The notes: a model not told the origin generated them from the sequence alone. DNA of 64,000 nucleotides from Undaria pinnatifida (GCA_012845835.1 JABAKD010000016.1:9748121-9812120), one strand, 5' to 3'; shown: positions 44,864 to 58,100, counted from the first letter of the stretch. A program made the numbers and translations.

Positions 44864-47800
44864 GGGTGCCCGCTGGAGCATTCAGTTGAAACGCTGACGT
44901 GCATATGGCGTTGTACTATACACTTATGGGTAACACTTATATCATGCTGCTGTATAGACGCATCGTATCTTATGGGTTACGTGCTCGATACACGCCACTC
45001 GCGAAACAATCGTCGTTCGCACAAGATTTCAACCTGCCAACAAGAGCTCCATGCCTACCGATGGGTGTTTCGAACAACACGCGGGCTAACCCTCCCCTTC
45101 TCTCAATCAAATTTTACCACGCCCATTTGTAAAGCGCCACCCATGTCCCGAAACCGCACTCACCGTGCTTCATCGGCTTCAGAGGGTTGAACCTCAGTAT
45201 GCCGCGCATTGCGACCGCTGTGGACTTGATCATCTGCTCGTCGAAAGAAAGCCATGCACCGGGCGTGACGATGGTGCTCCATTCCGTATTGAGAAGGTCC
45301 TCAAACTCCCTGCCGCAAATGCAAAAATCGTAAGGCCAGCTTCTCAGTTAGCATAGTACAGCAACACACTCGTGTGCCGATTGAAAGCGTCATCGGCACA
45401 TGTTGAGAAATGTGAGAACTAAGGCTACCCACGAAGAGCGCGCACGATGCTTGCTCAATGCGCGTACGGCATTTTTCTGACATTACCAACTGTAGCACGC
45501 AAAACCCAACAAAAGTACCGGAAGCGTTCTCACTGTTCAGTTCTTTGTATGGCGACGTACGCCTGGATGCGATTTTACTCGTGCTCGGTTACACCGCGAA
45601 CGCGCCTTAGGGTTAAGAAACAGCAATATTACACCACGAGCAGCACTGTAAGATTCTACCATGTATGATCGGCACGAAAACACCCGTTCGATTTCCACAA
45701 AAAACAAAATTTGGAGCCTCTAGGCCTCCAAAACCCATAAAGTTTATTCGTTGCTGTTGGGCAGATCGTGGCACGGTTTCAGGCAGTTTGTTTTTTTGCG
45801 GACTGAATTGCACCGGGCTTTTTGTTTCCACGGCACCCCACCGTTCGAGGCCACAAATCAAAATCGGAAGCGCCCCCCCCCCCCCCGGTACGAGTATCGA
45901 TTATCCGAGCACGTGTTTGGCGTGTCTACACTATCTCTGTTCCTTGTACCTGATGTGGTGCTTGGCGTCGTACTTTGGATGATCTTGACCAACCGGTGCT
46001 GCGGACGCCATGTGCAAGAACCTCGAGTAGAAGAGCAGCAAGAGGTCACGCGGCATGCAGCTCCGGACGAAAGGGTAATTGTCGTGTAGAGATACACCCC
46101 AGTGATCCGCCATCCGTCTTTTCTGCGTGATGCCCATGGTGATGAGAATACCCATCACGCCGTAGGCGTGCATCCGCCCAAACCTTTCGACCTCGGTGCC
46201 GTCCACGATGATCTTGGGCACTTCGCAGTGGCCCTTCGTGGTTGTCTTCGCCTCATGCCGCGCTTGCCTACGGTCGCTGGGTGTCGTGCAGAAGCCTACG
46301 TATTCAGTAACCTGAACAATGGGGAGTGGCGGGTTGGGGCAGCGACGCAAATGCGTGCATACCAGTTCAAGGCGCCGATGCCAGTTGCAAGCAGGTGTAA
46401 ATATTGTGCCGCGTTGTCAACAGCACCATTTTACCACCGAACTGTACGCGTCCAATCTGGTCGCGTGGACACGAGGGTGGTCGTGTACATCTGTGGAAAA
46501 TAACTGCCCCGTCCGTGCTTTCCATTCTACGTCGGTAACAGCGTTGTTCATAGCCCACCCTAGGACATAGTCAACGTACTGTTTAGAGTATTATACCACC
46601 TAACGACAGTGTGAAGAGCATGACGTGCGGCCCCTGTCGTCAAAAACTCTACTGTGCTGCGACACATTTACCCGCATACTTCGAAGAACCAAGTATGCCC
46701 TCACCTTCTGTGCCAGGAAATCTACTACCTGGTACTTTTTTCGGGAAGCACAGGTCGAAGAACATCGCCGGAAACGCACAGCTCTTCCCCTTCACAGCGT
46801 TCCTCAACGCATCCAAGCCGGCACGGTCTAGCCCCGGCAGTACTCTCTTCGTCTCCTCCGCCAAACCAAAGCTGTCTCCGCCTTTGTGTTTATTCCTCCG
46901 CTCGTACGCATCCTTGCTATCGTTTTCCTTCAACCCCTCACTTTTCCACCCCCCCTGCGCGGTTCCGTGATCCTCCTCGTCGTCCATGTCCTCGGCATTG
47001 TGCAGAGCTGGGTCAGACTGGTCGGCCGCCTGGGGATAGCATGTGTGTAGCAAGAGGAAGGGATTGAGTTAAACGACACAGTTACAGTTATTCGTTTGAG
47101 CAAGATGGTCGACCAAGCAAAAGTACCAGTGTTTTGTTCTCAACGCCAAACAAAAAACACTCTTACAAGCCACGGTATAGAGCTGTTTGCTGGCGGCAAA
47201 AACCAACGTTTGCATCTACCCCTTCGTGTTTGGCGAGCCCAATCCATTTTTTTCCACTACCTTGGGTATCATTTTCAACCCATTCAACGCCCACTGCCAC
47301 GGCGGAGCCCCATGCGGTAGGCGCGTCCGGGACTTCGTTGTACGTATGAATAGTGATTTGATCTAAACCGTACCAGGTACCAATTTAGGCGGGAATATAA
47401 GAGCCGATTAAACGTTTTATTAGTGAGCATACGAACCATATAAACCTACGCGGGTTGATTTTGTTTTTTTCTGTTTTATACACGTCTGTACACCGCAAAC
47501 AAAAGCAGTCCTGTTATATACCCCCCCCCCCCCCCCCCCTTCAAAGACCACGACCAGTTCACACCGAACAAAAGCGACATACTCGTACCAGGTATCAGCA
47601 ACTTCGGTATTATACCGTACCTTGTCTTTCTTCTTGAGCTCGAATACATCAAGGTACGCCTGTCGGTGGTCCTCCTCCGGTATGAGCTTCGCTGCGTCCT
47701 CGCGTTTACGCCTTGATACCGAGACAGCTGCGAACGCTCCATTGGTCGCCAAATCATCGACTCCGCCTCCAATGCCATCATCATCAGACCCATGGTTGCC

Positions 47801-47999
47801 GGTGCCGACCTCCGCGAGCTTCGCTTCCCCCATCTCCCTCATCACAGCCGAAGATTTACCCTTTCGTTTTTGTCCACCCTCGCAGTTTCTCTTGCATCTC
47901 CCAGTGTTGGGTGGATTGGCGGCCGCTTTGCACACAATAGTTGCACGTTTTCCACGAGCAAAACTGCGCCACATCTCGTGCGATCCACAGCAGGTTGTT

Positions 48000-48084
48000 G
48001 TTGTTGTTCTTGTTGTTGTTGGTGGTGGTGGTGGTGGTGGTGTTGGTGTTGGTGTTGGTGCTGCTGCTGCTGCTGCTGCTGCTA
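48000..48084. repeat. (TTG)n-(GGT)n-(GCT)n microsatellite in piggyBac-like gene
   Basis: Trinucleotide run near the N-terminal part of the piggyBac-like gene. It is open in several frames on the minus strand (Asn, Thr or Ala/Pro-rich), so the exon border here cannot be placed. Confidence 0.9.
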
Positions 48085-48667
48085 GGATGGTTTCTGCGGT
48101 AGAATAGCACGAAGGCCTGACGCCTGCTCGCCTGTCTCGAAGTTGCGCAGCCACGACGGAGCGGGTGCGTTTCTCCTGGGCCGTGGGTTGCATTGGTGAG
48201 CTGGCCCTGGCCGGGGTGTCTCTCTCGGTGGGGGCTGAGGCGAGGCCTGCTGCGGTTGTGTACTAGGCGTGGCTACTTGCGGTAGTACCAGTGGTGAGGA
48301 TGATGTACGTGCGGGGTCGAAGGCCTGGGTCCACAGGGCATCCGTGGAGAGAGTGTCTTCACCCAAGTTATCGTCCATGTAATCATCAAGCTCGAAGTCG
48401 TCCATGCTAGTCGTGTGGGGTGTACGATGTGCAACACGCGCGAGTGTGCTCTGTGCTCTCGAGTTGTTTGCCACAGGGTTATACACGTACAACTCCTGCA
48501 TATCAGGTAGGGGACGTATGTTTATCGCCCCCTGCCTCAAATAGCCCGGGTTATTCACTGGCGAAACGGATGCTTAGCGGTGATTTTCAAGTTATTTTTT
48601 TCTGCTGGAAGACTCAAAGGGGTTAAGGCCATTGCTGTTACCGAAATCCACGCCATAGATGTTCTTA

Positions 48668-49410
48668 GGCCATTTCTTATACAGTCGGATTCGGCCAGTC
48701 GAAAATGCCCCTTTTCGATTGGACTTTTTTTCGACTGGAATCTTTCGGTCCTTCTTCTTATCGTCAGTCGAGTCGATTTTATAGTTTTTGTGCTCTTCTA
48801 GAGGCGGTTGGTGTAAGGGAATACTGCTGTACAGCAGTCGAAATCGGTTGGCAGCTCTGTGCTTCGCGCTTTCTCCGCGAGCAACGGCTCGACGAACCCT
48901 CGTACCAGCGAGTTGGTGGCTTTGGGCTTAGCCGAAAGCCGCCAAAGCTACGTTCGTGGAGTTGCACTCAGCCGAGAGCCGCCAAAGCTACAGCAGGCGC
49001 AGCCGTGGTTGGCAGCATGGGATCGAGACCGCGCGCTGCTGCCGTCGTGTGATACACGCTGCTGGCGAGCGGAACTAGGAATGCGCCACGCTGACTTGCT
49101 GCGAGAAGCAACAGCAGTGATAGCCACGCCGGCGTCAGCGCCTTGTACGATACTGCAGTGTGGTACCTGGTATGGGTGTGTGGCCGTGTGGGTGTGTGTT
49201 TGATGGTGGGATGAACGGTGCGATGGGTTCAAAAAACACGTGTAAAACTTTTTCGACTGAGTTTTTCGACTGGATCCGCCAATTGGAATTCTCAGTCGAA
49301 AAAAGTTGAATCGAAAAAGCCCTTTTTCGACTGTGTAAGAAAGCTCTATTTGGGCTTCAGTCGAAAAAGGCCGTTTTCGACTGACAAATCCGACTGTATA
49401 AGAAATGGCC
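48668..49410 (-). mobile_element. MITE, PIF/Harbinger-like, copy 2 (743 bp)
   Basis: Begins GGCCATTTCTTATACAGTCG and ends with its inverted partner at 49410, flanked by TTA on both sides (48665-48667 and 49411-49413). It is the reverse-orientation twin of 23239-23982 over its whole length, including the CAGTCGAAAA-rich subterminal zones. It lies about 110-260 bp upstream of the first piggyBac-like exon. Confidence 0.85.
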
Positions 49411-49413
49411 TTA

Positions 49414-51300
49414 ACATTCGTTTCGCCGCCTAAAGATCAAGATGCCGGCAAAAGATTTCCAAACAGCAGTGTGTATGGTAAAAACGAGTCTTGATGCAGA
49501 AGCTTACCAACAATGTTCAATATATTCGTTGGCATTTTTAGAGAGGTGGTCGTACGATTTCGAAAACACGACACACATGAACGCGCCGTAGCGCCCCAAG
49601 CACACTACTCACCATGGCGATCGAGGTGCGCGCGAGGGTCAAGCGGGAGCTGCTCGGCAGATGGCCCAGGGAACTGCCGCATCTTCGCGAAGTACCGCTG
49701 TTCTGTGTATGCTCGCGGGGGCCAAACTGCAGCCTAACCTCGAGACAACATCTGGAGAAGAAATACCTTGTCCCGACCTCAGTTGTCCCATACACCCCTT
49801 TTCGGTGGATTTTCCGATGTTGGAAATTGTCAGAACCAACATTTTCCTCCACATGCAGTGTACACAGATCTTACTTTAGGCGAATCTTGTAGGTATCAAG
49901 ATCTATGGCCTACACCGGGGTGCCATAAACAGTGGCCTAAAGAAATTCGAGTGCTTGGGGGAAAAAAACACTCTTAAGATTCGATCAAATAATCCCCCCG
50001 AGCGATCTTTGTAGGAATAATTTAACCCAAAACAGCCTGAAAATTCCGACCTGACGTTGAGTAAACGATTCAGAGTGAACTTCCATCGGTCTCCATCAGC
50101 TCATATGATCGGCCTACGGTTGCCCCGAGGATTGAGCCGAGGCTGCAGCCGGGGTTGAGCCGCATTTGTGGCCGCCCAAGCAACGTAAAACCGACACGCA
50201 CTGCTGCTGGGCTGCTCTGTTGCTGCTGCAGTGCAGACACTGCGCAACAGCCTTGTAACGCGCGTGGACTCGAATCGGCAGCCGGGGTATGACGCGAAGG
50301 CGCGGCGTAAGAGATGTCCCAACCGAACTGGAGAGGAGGTACGCTTGGCTCACGCGAACGGTTGAGGACTAACCTGCTGTTGCGACTTGTGCCAAGGTTT
50401 GCGACTCTCGCCGAGGGTGAGAGGGAGGGGGAGGAGCAGGAGAGAGAGGGGTATCATGCGGCTGGCTGTGCTGTGGTTGTGTGCGAGATCTGGAGAGACA
50501 GCAGTGAGCTAGGTCCGTCTTTGGGAGCACCTTTTTTTTAACACAAACGATCTCACCGCGTCTCCTAAAAAAATAAGTAAAACCGTACTGCCAATCGCAC
50601 TTTGTTTTGAATAAACGACCCTACCGCGTGTCCTCAAGAAATGAAATAAATCTACTGCATTCCGTTTTTCGTTTTACACAAAAAACAAAACCATGTCTCC
50701 TAAAAACGTCATCAATCTACCACGTACCTTTGTTTGTCCTGCACAAACGATTTTACCTGTTGTCCTATCAGACACGTAAAACCATACCGCATATCCTTGT
50801 TGTCATTGCGCAAACGATTTTACCGCGTTTCCTTATACTTGATAATTCCGAAACAAAGCACAGCGTCTTTTCATTCCGCGACAAAACAACACGCCGTGCT
50901 TAGTCTTTTTTTTTTTTCTCATCACAAATTGAACAAAGACACGCATCGCGACTTGTCGTTGCCTGATACCGCGAAGCACAATATTGATGAGATAAGCAGC
51001 ACACCAAAGTGATCACGGGACTCTGCAATCATCGCGCTTTAGACTGACACGGTGCGTTTTAGGTCCAAACACGTTGGTCGCACGGTGCTGTAATCTTCCA
51101 ACAACAGCGACAGCCGATTTGCCCGGCAACTAAACCAACACAAGGAGTGCGCAACAAGACAAACTACATTAGTCTCGGCAACTTGCATGACCCGCAACCC
51201 CTAGCTCCTACATTGATACCCCACCCCCACCCCACCCCCCACCCTCCCATCCCTCCCTCAGGGTGGTTTGGACGCTGAGCACAAAACTAACGTAGCTTTT
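49414..51300. other. no gene recognised; CACAAACGATTTTACCGCG repeat
   Basis: Between 50535 and 50850 the word CAAACGATTTTACCGCGTTTCC and variants recur about five times at 60-90 bp spacing. An ATG with a good context at 49614 opens a 92-codon frame without motif. Nothing else is supported. Confidence 0.45.
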
Positions 51301-51303
51301 TAG

Positions 51304-52890
51304 CACCCGTAACCATGTTCGTCGCCGTGCTCAGGTTGAAAACCTCGGAGCTCTTTGACGATTCGGCTCGGGTCCCGACTTCCTTTAGCTTCGCCTCGGC
51401 TATTGTCTTCTCGATGCGAGACGGATCTTTTTAGTGTTCGGACTGTCGACAGCCGGCTTCACCAGATCAAGCAAGACAGCAGTCTGTTGCTTCTTCGAGT
51501 TAGCCTGCCTCTCTGCTACGGCCAGCTTCCTCTCCCCATCGTGTCAGGGCTGTCTGTAGCCCACACGAAATAGCTCGCGACTGCATCCTCGACCCCGATG
51601 GCACGCCGCGCCTTCACAAGTCTCTTTGATTGCTCGTCTCCTAGTTCTTCTCCGGAGCTGAGACCAGTGGGGCTAGTCGACGACGACCCGGCGGAAGTCT
51701 CCCTCTCTCTTCCTTTGTCCAGACCCGCTGGGCCTGGATGCGGAAGCCAAGACCTAATACTTGTTTTACGATTGGGGCATGGGGAAAGAGCGGCGCGAAG
51801 GGTGTTCCTTTCAAACGTGCATGAGGCGTAGTTTGGACTACTGTATAGGTTCGTCAACGCATTTGCAGCTGGAAACCCTTTCTTGGTACAACATTACTGT
51901 AAGTTTGGGGGCTCTAAAGGGGTCAAGGGGTGGAGAAATGATCAGACGGGGGAGGTGTGATCAATAATAAGCACCGACTCAGGACATACACAAGTCCTGA
52001 GGTATGTACATATCAACCGGCCTAAAAGTGAGCCCATGCATGGTTGGTCCACACCAACCCCACACAAGACGCAGGCACCAACCCCGCACAAGACAACGAA
52101 AAGCATAGAAAATCCGCGGGGGAAATAAGCAGTTGCTGTTGTTGTAGGGGAAGGACAACACACACTCAGCAGTAGACCGCAACCACGGCCAACGCTTCAG
52201 TTTGCGTCACAGACACCTAGAGCGCGCATCGCGTTGCACCGCCGAGTCCACACCGTGTCGTGGTTAGAATAGAGGGGGAGACAGATCGCCCCGCACAGAA
52301 ACGCCTGGGTAGTACTTTGAAGTCGTTATTTGTTTGTTTGAGGTGTTTGTGTATACGGCGCAACTAAAAATAAGCCCGCGGCCGCGCCGCACCGTACGTG
52401 CCTATAAAACCACAAGTAAGACGTTCTGTCGTTGATCGTACGAGCAACGTAATATCCCGCACCATATCTCGCAACAGGATTGTTTGTTTGCAAACGCAGC
52501 ACCGCATTACGTTTCTATGTACTTCGTGGAAAGGTGAAAACAAATATCAGAATTACGTTTTCAGCCCGCTTCTGCTTAGCGGCCTCGTTTTCCGCTGCAT
52601 CCCGTTTGGATTTCTCGGCTGACTCATTCGCCTCGTCCTCCTGCTGCATGCACTGGTTCGGTTGATGGCGTCGTGGGTCGTGTTGTCCATTCCGTCGCGT
52701 AAACCACTCGTGAGTGCTCCAGACAACACCTCCTTCCGGTGAGCGGCGAGCATCTCCTTGTGCTTCGCTTCACACGCCCGTCCGGTGATTCCGTCATGAT
52801 CACAAAATGGAGAGAGGATTAAGATCGTCGCGGCGAACTTGTCCCATTCCTCGGCCAAGCTTAAGTCTTTTGTTGTACTTGGTGAGTAAG
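51304..52890 (-). pseudogene. Myb/SANT-like DNA-binding protein, broken
   Basis: The upstream part (52858-52715) reads EEWDKFAATILILSPFCDHD, then ITGRACEAKHKEMLAAHRKE, the W...R-x2-C-x2-K-x3-ML-x2-H pattern of Myb/SANT-like domains found in many transposon-related plant and algal proteins. After a frame change the helical stretch ANESAEKSKRDAAENEAAKQ follows (52655-52575), ending at a GTAATT donor. Further down (51857-51304) GDEQSKRLVKARRAIGVEDA, LAVAERQANSKKQQTAVLLD and RIEKTIAEAKLKEVGTRAES can be read only by changing frame twice (near 51545 and 51420), ending in TAG. These look like one gene decayed by indels. Whether both halves belonged together is inference. Confidence 0.5.
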
Positions 52891-53369
52891 GGTTTGTCGC
52901 GATTCACATGTAACAGCAGTAGGATATAAACGCGCAGAGCGTGTCAAGGAGGGGCTAGAGAGCTACTAATGGTGGTATTTCACAGTGATTTTGCCCTCGC
53001 CTATACGTGGTTCACATTGGTTTCCTTCGAAGCTGGGGTTGTAGCAGTACAATGCAGGGCGCGGGGCCCCCACGCGATTGTGGTATTCAGTTTAAAAAAC
53101 GGAAATACCCAGCACTCCTCTTGGAATGCGGTGCTCAACGCCGCGTGCAACCCAACGTATGCGCCAGCCTCACGGAGTATATGAAGACCGCTGGCCACCG
53201 GCGCGTTAAGAAAAGAATTGTACCCGTGCAAGGGGGCTACGACCATGTTTGTTTTCACCTTTCCACGAAGTATATAGAAACGCAATGCGGTGCGGTGTTT
53301 CCGAGTAAACAATCCTATTATGAGGTATGGTGCGGGATATTATTTTGCTCGTGCGATCAACGACGGAAC
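52423..53369. mobile_element. element with about 125-bp inverted repeats
   Basis: 52423-52547 (GTTCTGTCGTTGATCGTACG ... GGTGAAAACAAATAT) pairs with 53369-53245 in inverse orientation at roughly 85-90% by eye. Long inverted ends with about 700 bp between suit a Mutator-like or foldback element. No clear target duplication was found. The interior holds the Myb/SANT-like segment. Confidence 0.6.
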
Positions 53370-55120
53370 ACCCACCAGCGACAGAGCCGCCACCGGATCT
53401 TCTCGGTGAGCGTCCACTTCTCTTCACCACCGACGGGGAAACGCTGGCCACGGGGCTGCGCTGCGACAGACTCATGTTTTCCGCAGCCCGACCGGTCTCA
53501 TCGTGGGCCGCTGGGGTGCCGGCGGGAATCGGGGCGTGGTTCATAGCCTAACTCGGAGTAACGACATGGGAACTGGCCATCGTGTTGCATATCTACATTT
53601 TTCTCGTTATTATCCACCACCACTGTCGCTGCAGTCGCCCGAGCCAATGTGTACCCTGATATCTGCCGCACAGGTCGAGTTTTTCGTGTGGATAACGCCA
53701 GCTTCAAGGCGATCGCTCCCCCCCCGAGCAATGAATGAATTGAGTCCGTCCAGGCATCCATCTCAACTTTTCCATGCGCCTCTCTCAGGTAGCGGGCACC
53801 ATCGCCTCAGTCCCCCAGCGACACCCGTGGCTATGATGCGACTCCGTTGGGAGCACCGGCGAATCTACTCCGACCTCGACATATACCTGCGTGTTAATGC
53901 AAGCAAAGCGAGTTTCGGATTTCCGAAGATGCCCTGCAAATAGGGCCTCGTTTCCAGCCTCGCGTGCCTTAATCTCCGTATCTCGTCCAACGACTGGCAT
54001 CTCCGAATAAGAACAAACCGAAGAACGGTCGCGGTCTCGGTCTTTCTATTTTCGAATACGCCGTATACGCAAAGAGGCCGTTCTCATGCGGGTCTTGCGA
54101 TTGCGTACGCATGATTGGAACGTGGATGTATGTGGTGCTGTGGGGTTTATAGCAGGGGTGGGTATACGCTGTTGATGGTGGTATGGAAACACGGGAAGCT
54201 TGGAAAGGGGAGCATTTATTGCGCGAAATGTTGCGTAAACTTCTGCAAGCCCTCACTGTTTTTCCTGGCGGAGACAGACCGAGTTTATCGGCTTAAGTCT
54301 CAGCGCACACCAAGGCCAGATGCCTTTCGTCAGACAGAAGCCTGGCTGGCGCGCGCCACACATCACCGACCCCAACGTTAGCAACTGTTTTGTGAGCCTA
54401 GGGTGGGTTGGAGCCCAAAACGAGCGCGCCACGGTCAGATTTCATGGCGCAGTTGTTGATTGTCGTCGACACGCGTTGCGCCCGTCCTTTTGTTTTCATG
54501 GGCCATTCCTGTGATACATTTCGTCGGTTTTACTGTCGTGTATCCCCACCATCGCCGTTTCTCGACGAGGGCACCTTGTTTTTCTCGCACGCACGTTGCT
54601 GTCGCTGTTGCTGCTACACCCACCTCCCCAAACTCCCGACACGTGTCCTCCCTCATATGCCCCCCCCTGATTCTCCGCGGCTTGCTTCTCGGGTCCTCAT
54701 TCCGACATCACCACGTCGCCTCTTCCGGTTACACCCGCCTCCATACCTGGTATAAAACCCTACCTCATTTCGGCGTCACATCTGACACCCGCCTACGTAA
54801 ACGGGGAAGCCTACCAGGTACACCCTTTCGGCGTCACTGCCAAGCTTATACTTGGAAGTATCGGCCTCGTACGTTGTCAAGAATACTTATTTTGGCATAA
54901 ATGGGCATTTTCAGGAGCAAAACTGTAGCGTATTTGGGCTACTTTTTTTAGCGTAACGAACACAATTGGGAGAAAACGTGGTAACATGTAATGTCGGCTG
55001 CTCCTTATCAAGCCAAACCTTGATATTAGAGGGGGGGGAAAGGGAATTATGGATACAAACCTGATCCCCTCATCGCCCCTTCGGTGACGCCCGCCTCCAT
55101 GCTTGGCAAAACCCTGGCAG
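53370..55120. other. no firm gene; Cys-rich + frame near 54.2 kb
   Basis: A + frame at 54180-54300 reads GKGSIYCAKCCVNFCKPSLF, which resembles the C-x2-C-x3-C ends of transposase zinc ribbons, but nothing around it supports a gene. 5' exons of the translin-family gene are expected here or further left and were not found. Confidence 0.35.
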
Positions 55121-58100
55121 TCCCTGAGCCAGGAGCTAGAGCAGGCGAGCGAGGGCGAGCAGCTGGTGTTTCCGTTCGTGGGGCGCATGTACGACGTTTC
55201 TAACGCCGCTCTGTTCTACGCTCACAACGGACGCCTCGACATGGCACAGGAGAAGCTTGCCGGTGAGTCAAGCAAGGTGCTTTCTTTCACGTTACGACCC
55301 GTTGTTCACCGACGCCACGTTCTCCTATACATATGGTCCATACAGGATACGTTTTGAGTCAATTTTCCCCAGCACCGATGTGCTCTTTGCTCAGGGTGGG
55401 GGTGGGTGGTCGGACATTCGAAAGTACGTCTAAATGGCTGCCAGGGAAGCTCGAAGCGGTCATCCCTTAAGTAATATTTTTTCTATTTCGAGTGATGCTT
55501 ACCTTTTTATCGCCAATAAACCGGAAAAGCTTGATAGCTTTATTTTTGTCTCCTCTCTCTCTCTGTTTGTCTCTGTTTAAGTCTCTGTCTCTGTCTCTGT
55601 CTCTACCCCCCCTCTCTCTTTATTTCCCTCTCTCGTGTTCTGCCTTGTGCTTGTGGTATGGTTGTCGTAGCCGGGTCGCGGCTGATGTCGTCTGGGCTAA
55701 CACGCGTGGATGAAGTCGGCTCGTCGAGCGGTCTTCGACAGGAGAGGGTGTCGGGCGGCCTCGAAAACCATGTCAAGGCCAGCGCCTTCGTACATTTCCT
55801 ACAGACAGGTGCATTTTTTTCCCTACGCCTTTCGGGCTACAGGGATTGTGTGATGGTATTTCGCTTGAGGGCAGGTAAAACCTAGGATGAGTTATGGGAG
55901 CGGATTGCATATTGCTTCGGAGGCCTTGTTAATAGGAAAAACAGGGGACAGGCGAGAGACGGTATTTTCTCGTCTTGTCTTTGTCAGACTTCTTCGAGTC
56001 GTGAATGGGACGGACGCAGGCTTCTTCCTTTTAATCTCTTTCCAACGCATAGGTGATTTAAGACGCTGCTCGGTAGGCGAGCCTGGCTGGGGGTACTCTG
56101 TGTCGGCATCCTCGTAACCCATATCGTAACACGAGCGCACTCCCTACAGAGAGGGGCTCGTCCTGCTACAGCCATGTGCTGACGTCGTTGGTTCTGTTCC
56201 TGTTACGTACCAGGCACCACTTTGCACGGCGCGGAAGTTTAGGGACTGGTTGATCCCATCTGTTCCAAATGATTTTACAGCAGGTACTACAGCGGGAAAC
56301 CGGCATTATAGAGGGACCTCTACTACTGTACCTTCACTTGGCATGCCGCAGTTAAGGCACTATAGCGGGAAACCGACACAATCTCAACCGGCGTTGTAGA
56401 GGGATCTCTACTGCACCTTCACGTGGTGTGCCGCAGTTAAGGCACTATGGCGGAACTCGGCACAATCTCAGCCGGCATTATAATGGGACCTCTACTGCTG
56501 TGCCTTCACTTGGCATACCGCAGTGCACCCACCCAAGACACCGAGACTCTCTACCGCCAGTCTCCCAGAGCTTTAGTTTTTGTGACCGTTATAGCCCTTA
56601 CGCAGCCGTCTTAGGCAGCGCCTCTAACGGTTTGCCAACGGTTCGTTTCGATACCGAAACGGTGCGTTTGATATTTATGAGAGTGCCCAATTGGTGCTTA
56701 CATTTTAAGACAGAACTAGAGGGTCACGGTATTGTATTCCGCGGATAATTCGAGGCCCTGCGTACCTCTTATGTTCTGCATAGCCCTTCCCTTGCATAGC
56801 ATGTCCCGTGTCAACGTGTAGTTCCCTTTGTTTTCCCTGTTCGTTAGTCGGTTTTAACCTTGTTTTTTCGTTTTTGGTTTTCTATTTTTTCTCTCATATT
56901 TTCTTTTTCAGGGCGGCTGCTGCCCAGGGCCGCGGTCGAGGGGGGGATAGAAGACAACGAGTACCTCGGGGCGGCCATGAGGCTCACTTCGGAGCTAGCG
57001 CGATACGCTATTACTCAGGTGACAAGACCAGGAGTTCATGGGGAGCGGGGGCGAGCGGGAGAAGGGTTACCGGGGGCAAAATGCCTTACATAGTGCGTTA
57101 TTTCTTAACCACCGCTGTGGCACCCCTCACAAAATGAAAAAAAATGGGACTCAATTGAGACACTGGAATCACATCGCATTCCTTAGGAAAAGGCCGCAAT
57201 TCCGCGACACACACTGCTGTACTTGGCCCAGGAAACTATGCGGGGTACAAGCGTGTACCTTATTTATATCACTAGAGCTCACCAAAACGGCAGATCATTG
57301 CATGTCGACCACGTCGCTGAAAGTTGGATTTGTGCTTTTCCATGATTTGATTTGATTAATTTTGTTCAAATTTTGAACCCAGGACGACTCGTATTATTTC
57401 ACAGAAACTCTCGCCGTGTAAAAATGCAGGTTCAGATTTGAAAAACGCTGTGCAAACCAAGCCCTGGAAGCAAAAATCCAGCTTTCAGGGACGTGGCCGC
57501 GTCCCTAAATCGACACGAAATGACCTGCCGTTTTTGTCAAGCTCTAGTGATAGCACTAAGGTACACGCCTGTACCCTGCATAATTTCCTGGGCCAAGTAC
57601 AGCAGTGTGTGTCGCGAAATTACGGATTCTTCCTAAAGAATGCGGTGTGGTTCCATTCTCTCAAATGAGTCCCGATTTTGAAGAATTCGGGAATTTCCTT
57701 AGGGGCGCAACGCAGGTGTAACTCCTGTAGAACCAACTGCATTCGCGTTTATGGGAACAAAGTGCTTGGAGTTAGTTCGAAACTTTTTTTCTTTCAGCGG
57801 TAAATGTGTTGAAATTTACCGACGTTTTCTGAGCGCCGTCTCCTTTTTGTTTTGTTTTGTTCTTGAAACAAACGCGGCCCAACGCTTGGACACGACACTG
57901 GCGTTTGCTGAGCCCTCCCGGCCACGAAGTAGGACCTATATGATGTAGACTGTCTTGAGGTAGAGTACGTCGGAATGAGGAAAGCCTTGACTTCCGGGAA
58001 CCATATTTTTAAAATGTAAAATAAGAATTGCACTTCAGCAGTGAAACATAATTTTTAATCAAAACTGATACCAGGCATATATACCGAGGACCGTGTATGA

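Larger units (their letters stand above)
41740..48558 (-). pseudogene. piggyBac transposase-like gene, intron-containing, disrupted
   Basis: Phase-matched exons: 47621 upward (N-terminal, acidic MDDFELDDYMDD with ATG at 48405), 47029-46736, 46311-45950, 45309-45164, from 44609, 44090-43933, 42588-41980 and a Cys-rich end near 41900-41750. Motifs in order: AYGVMGILITMGITQKRRMA and NYPFVRSCMPRD-LLFYSRFLHM (entry to the DDE domain), LSFDEQM, KPMKH|GIKGWAVACPSG, VSVAMDNYFTFATLLLCLAT (second catalytic Asp), LTVVEWMDSKVVHFMSS, DQYLMSHS-RPQTFFWRRVF and NAYLLFAKW, then CWCDIC-x13-LCKTC (C-terminal zinc ribbon). In piggyBac the first catalytic Asp sits in a C-D-S/T stretch; here it reads C-P-S. An inverted duplication (44106-44604) breaks the central exon, and an 11-C run at 42289-42299 separates the two frames of the last large exon. 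It could be a dead or domesticated transposase, or partly an assembly error. Confidence 0.8.

Noticed and set aside
47420..48193. A single 257-residue protein frame on the minus strand
   Set aside because: Its N-terminal half is microsatellite-driven Ala/Pro/Thr and its C-terminal end runs past a good donor at 47620; treated as part of the piggyBac-like gene exons.
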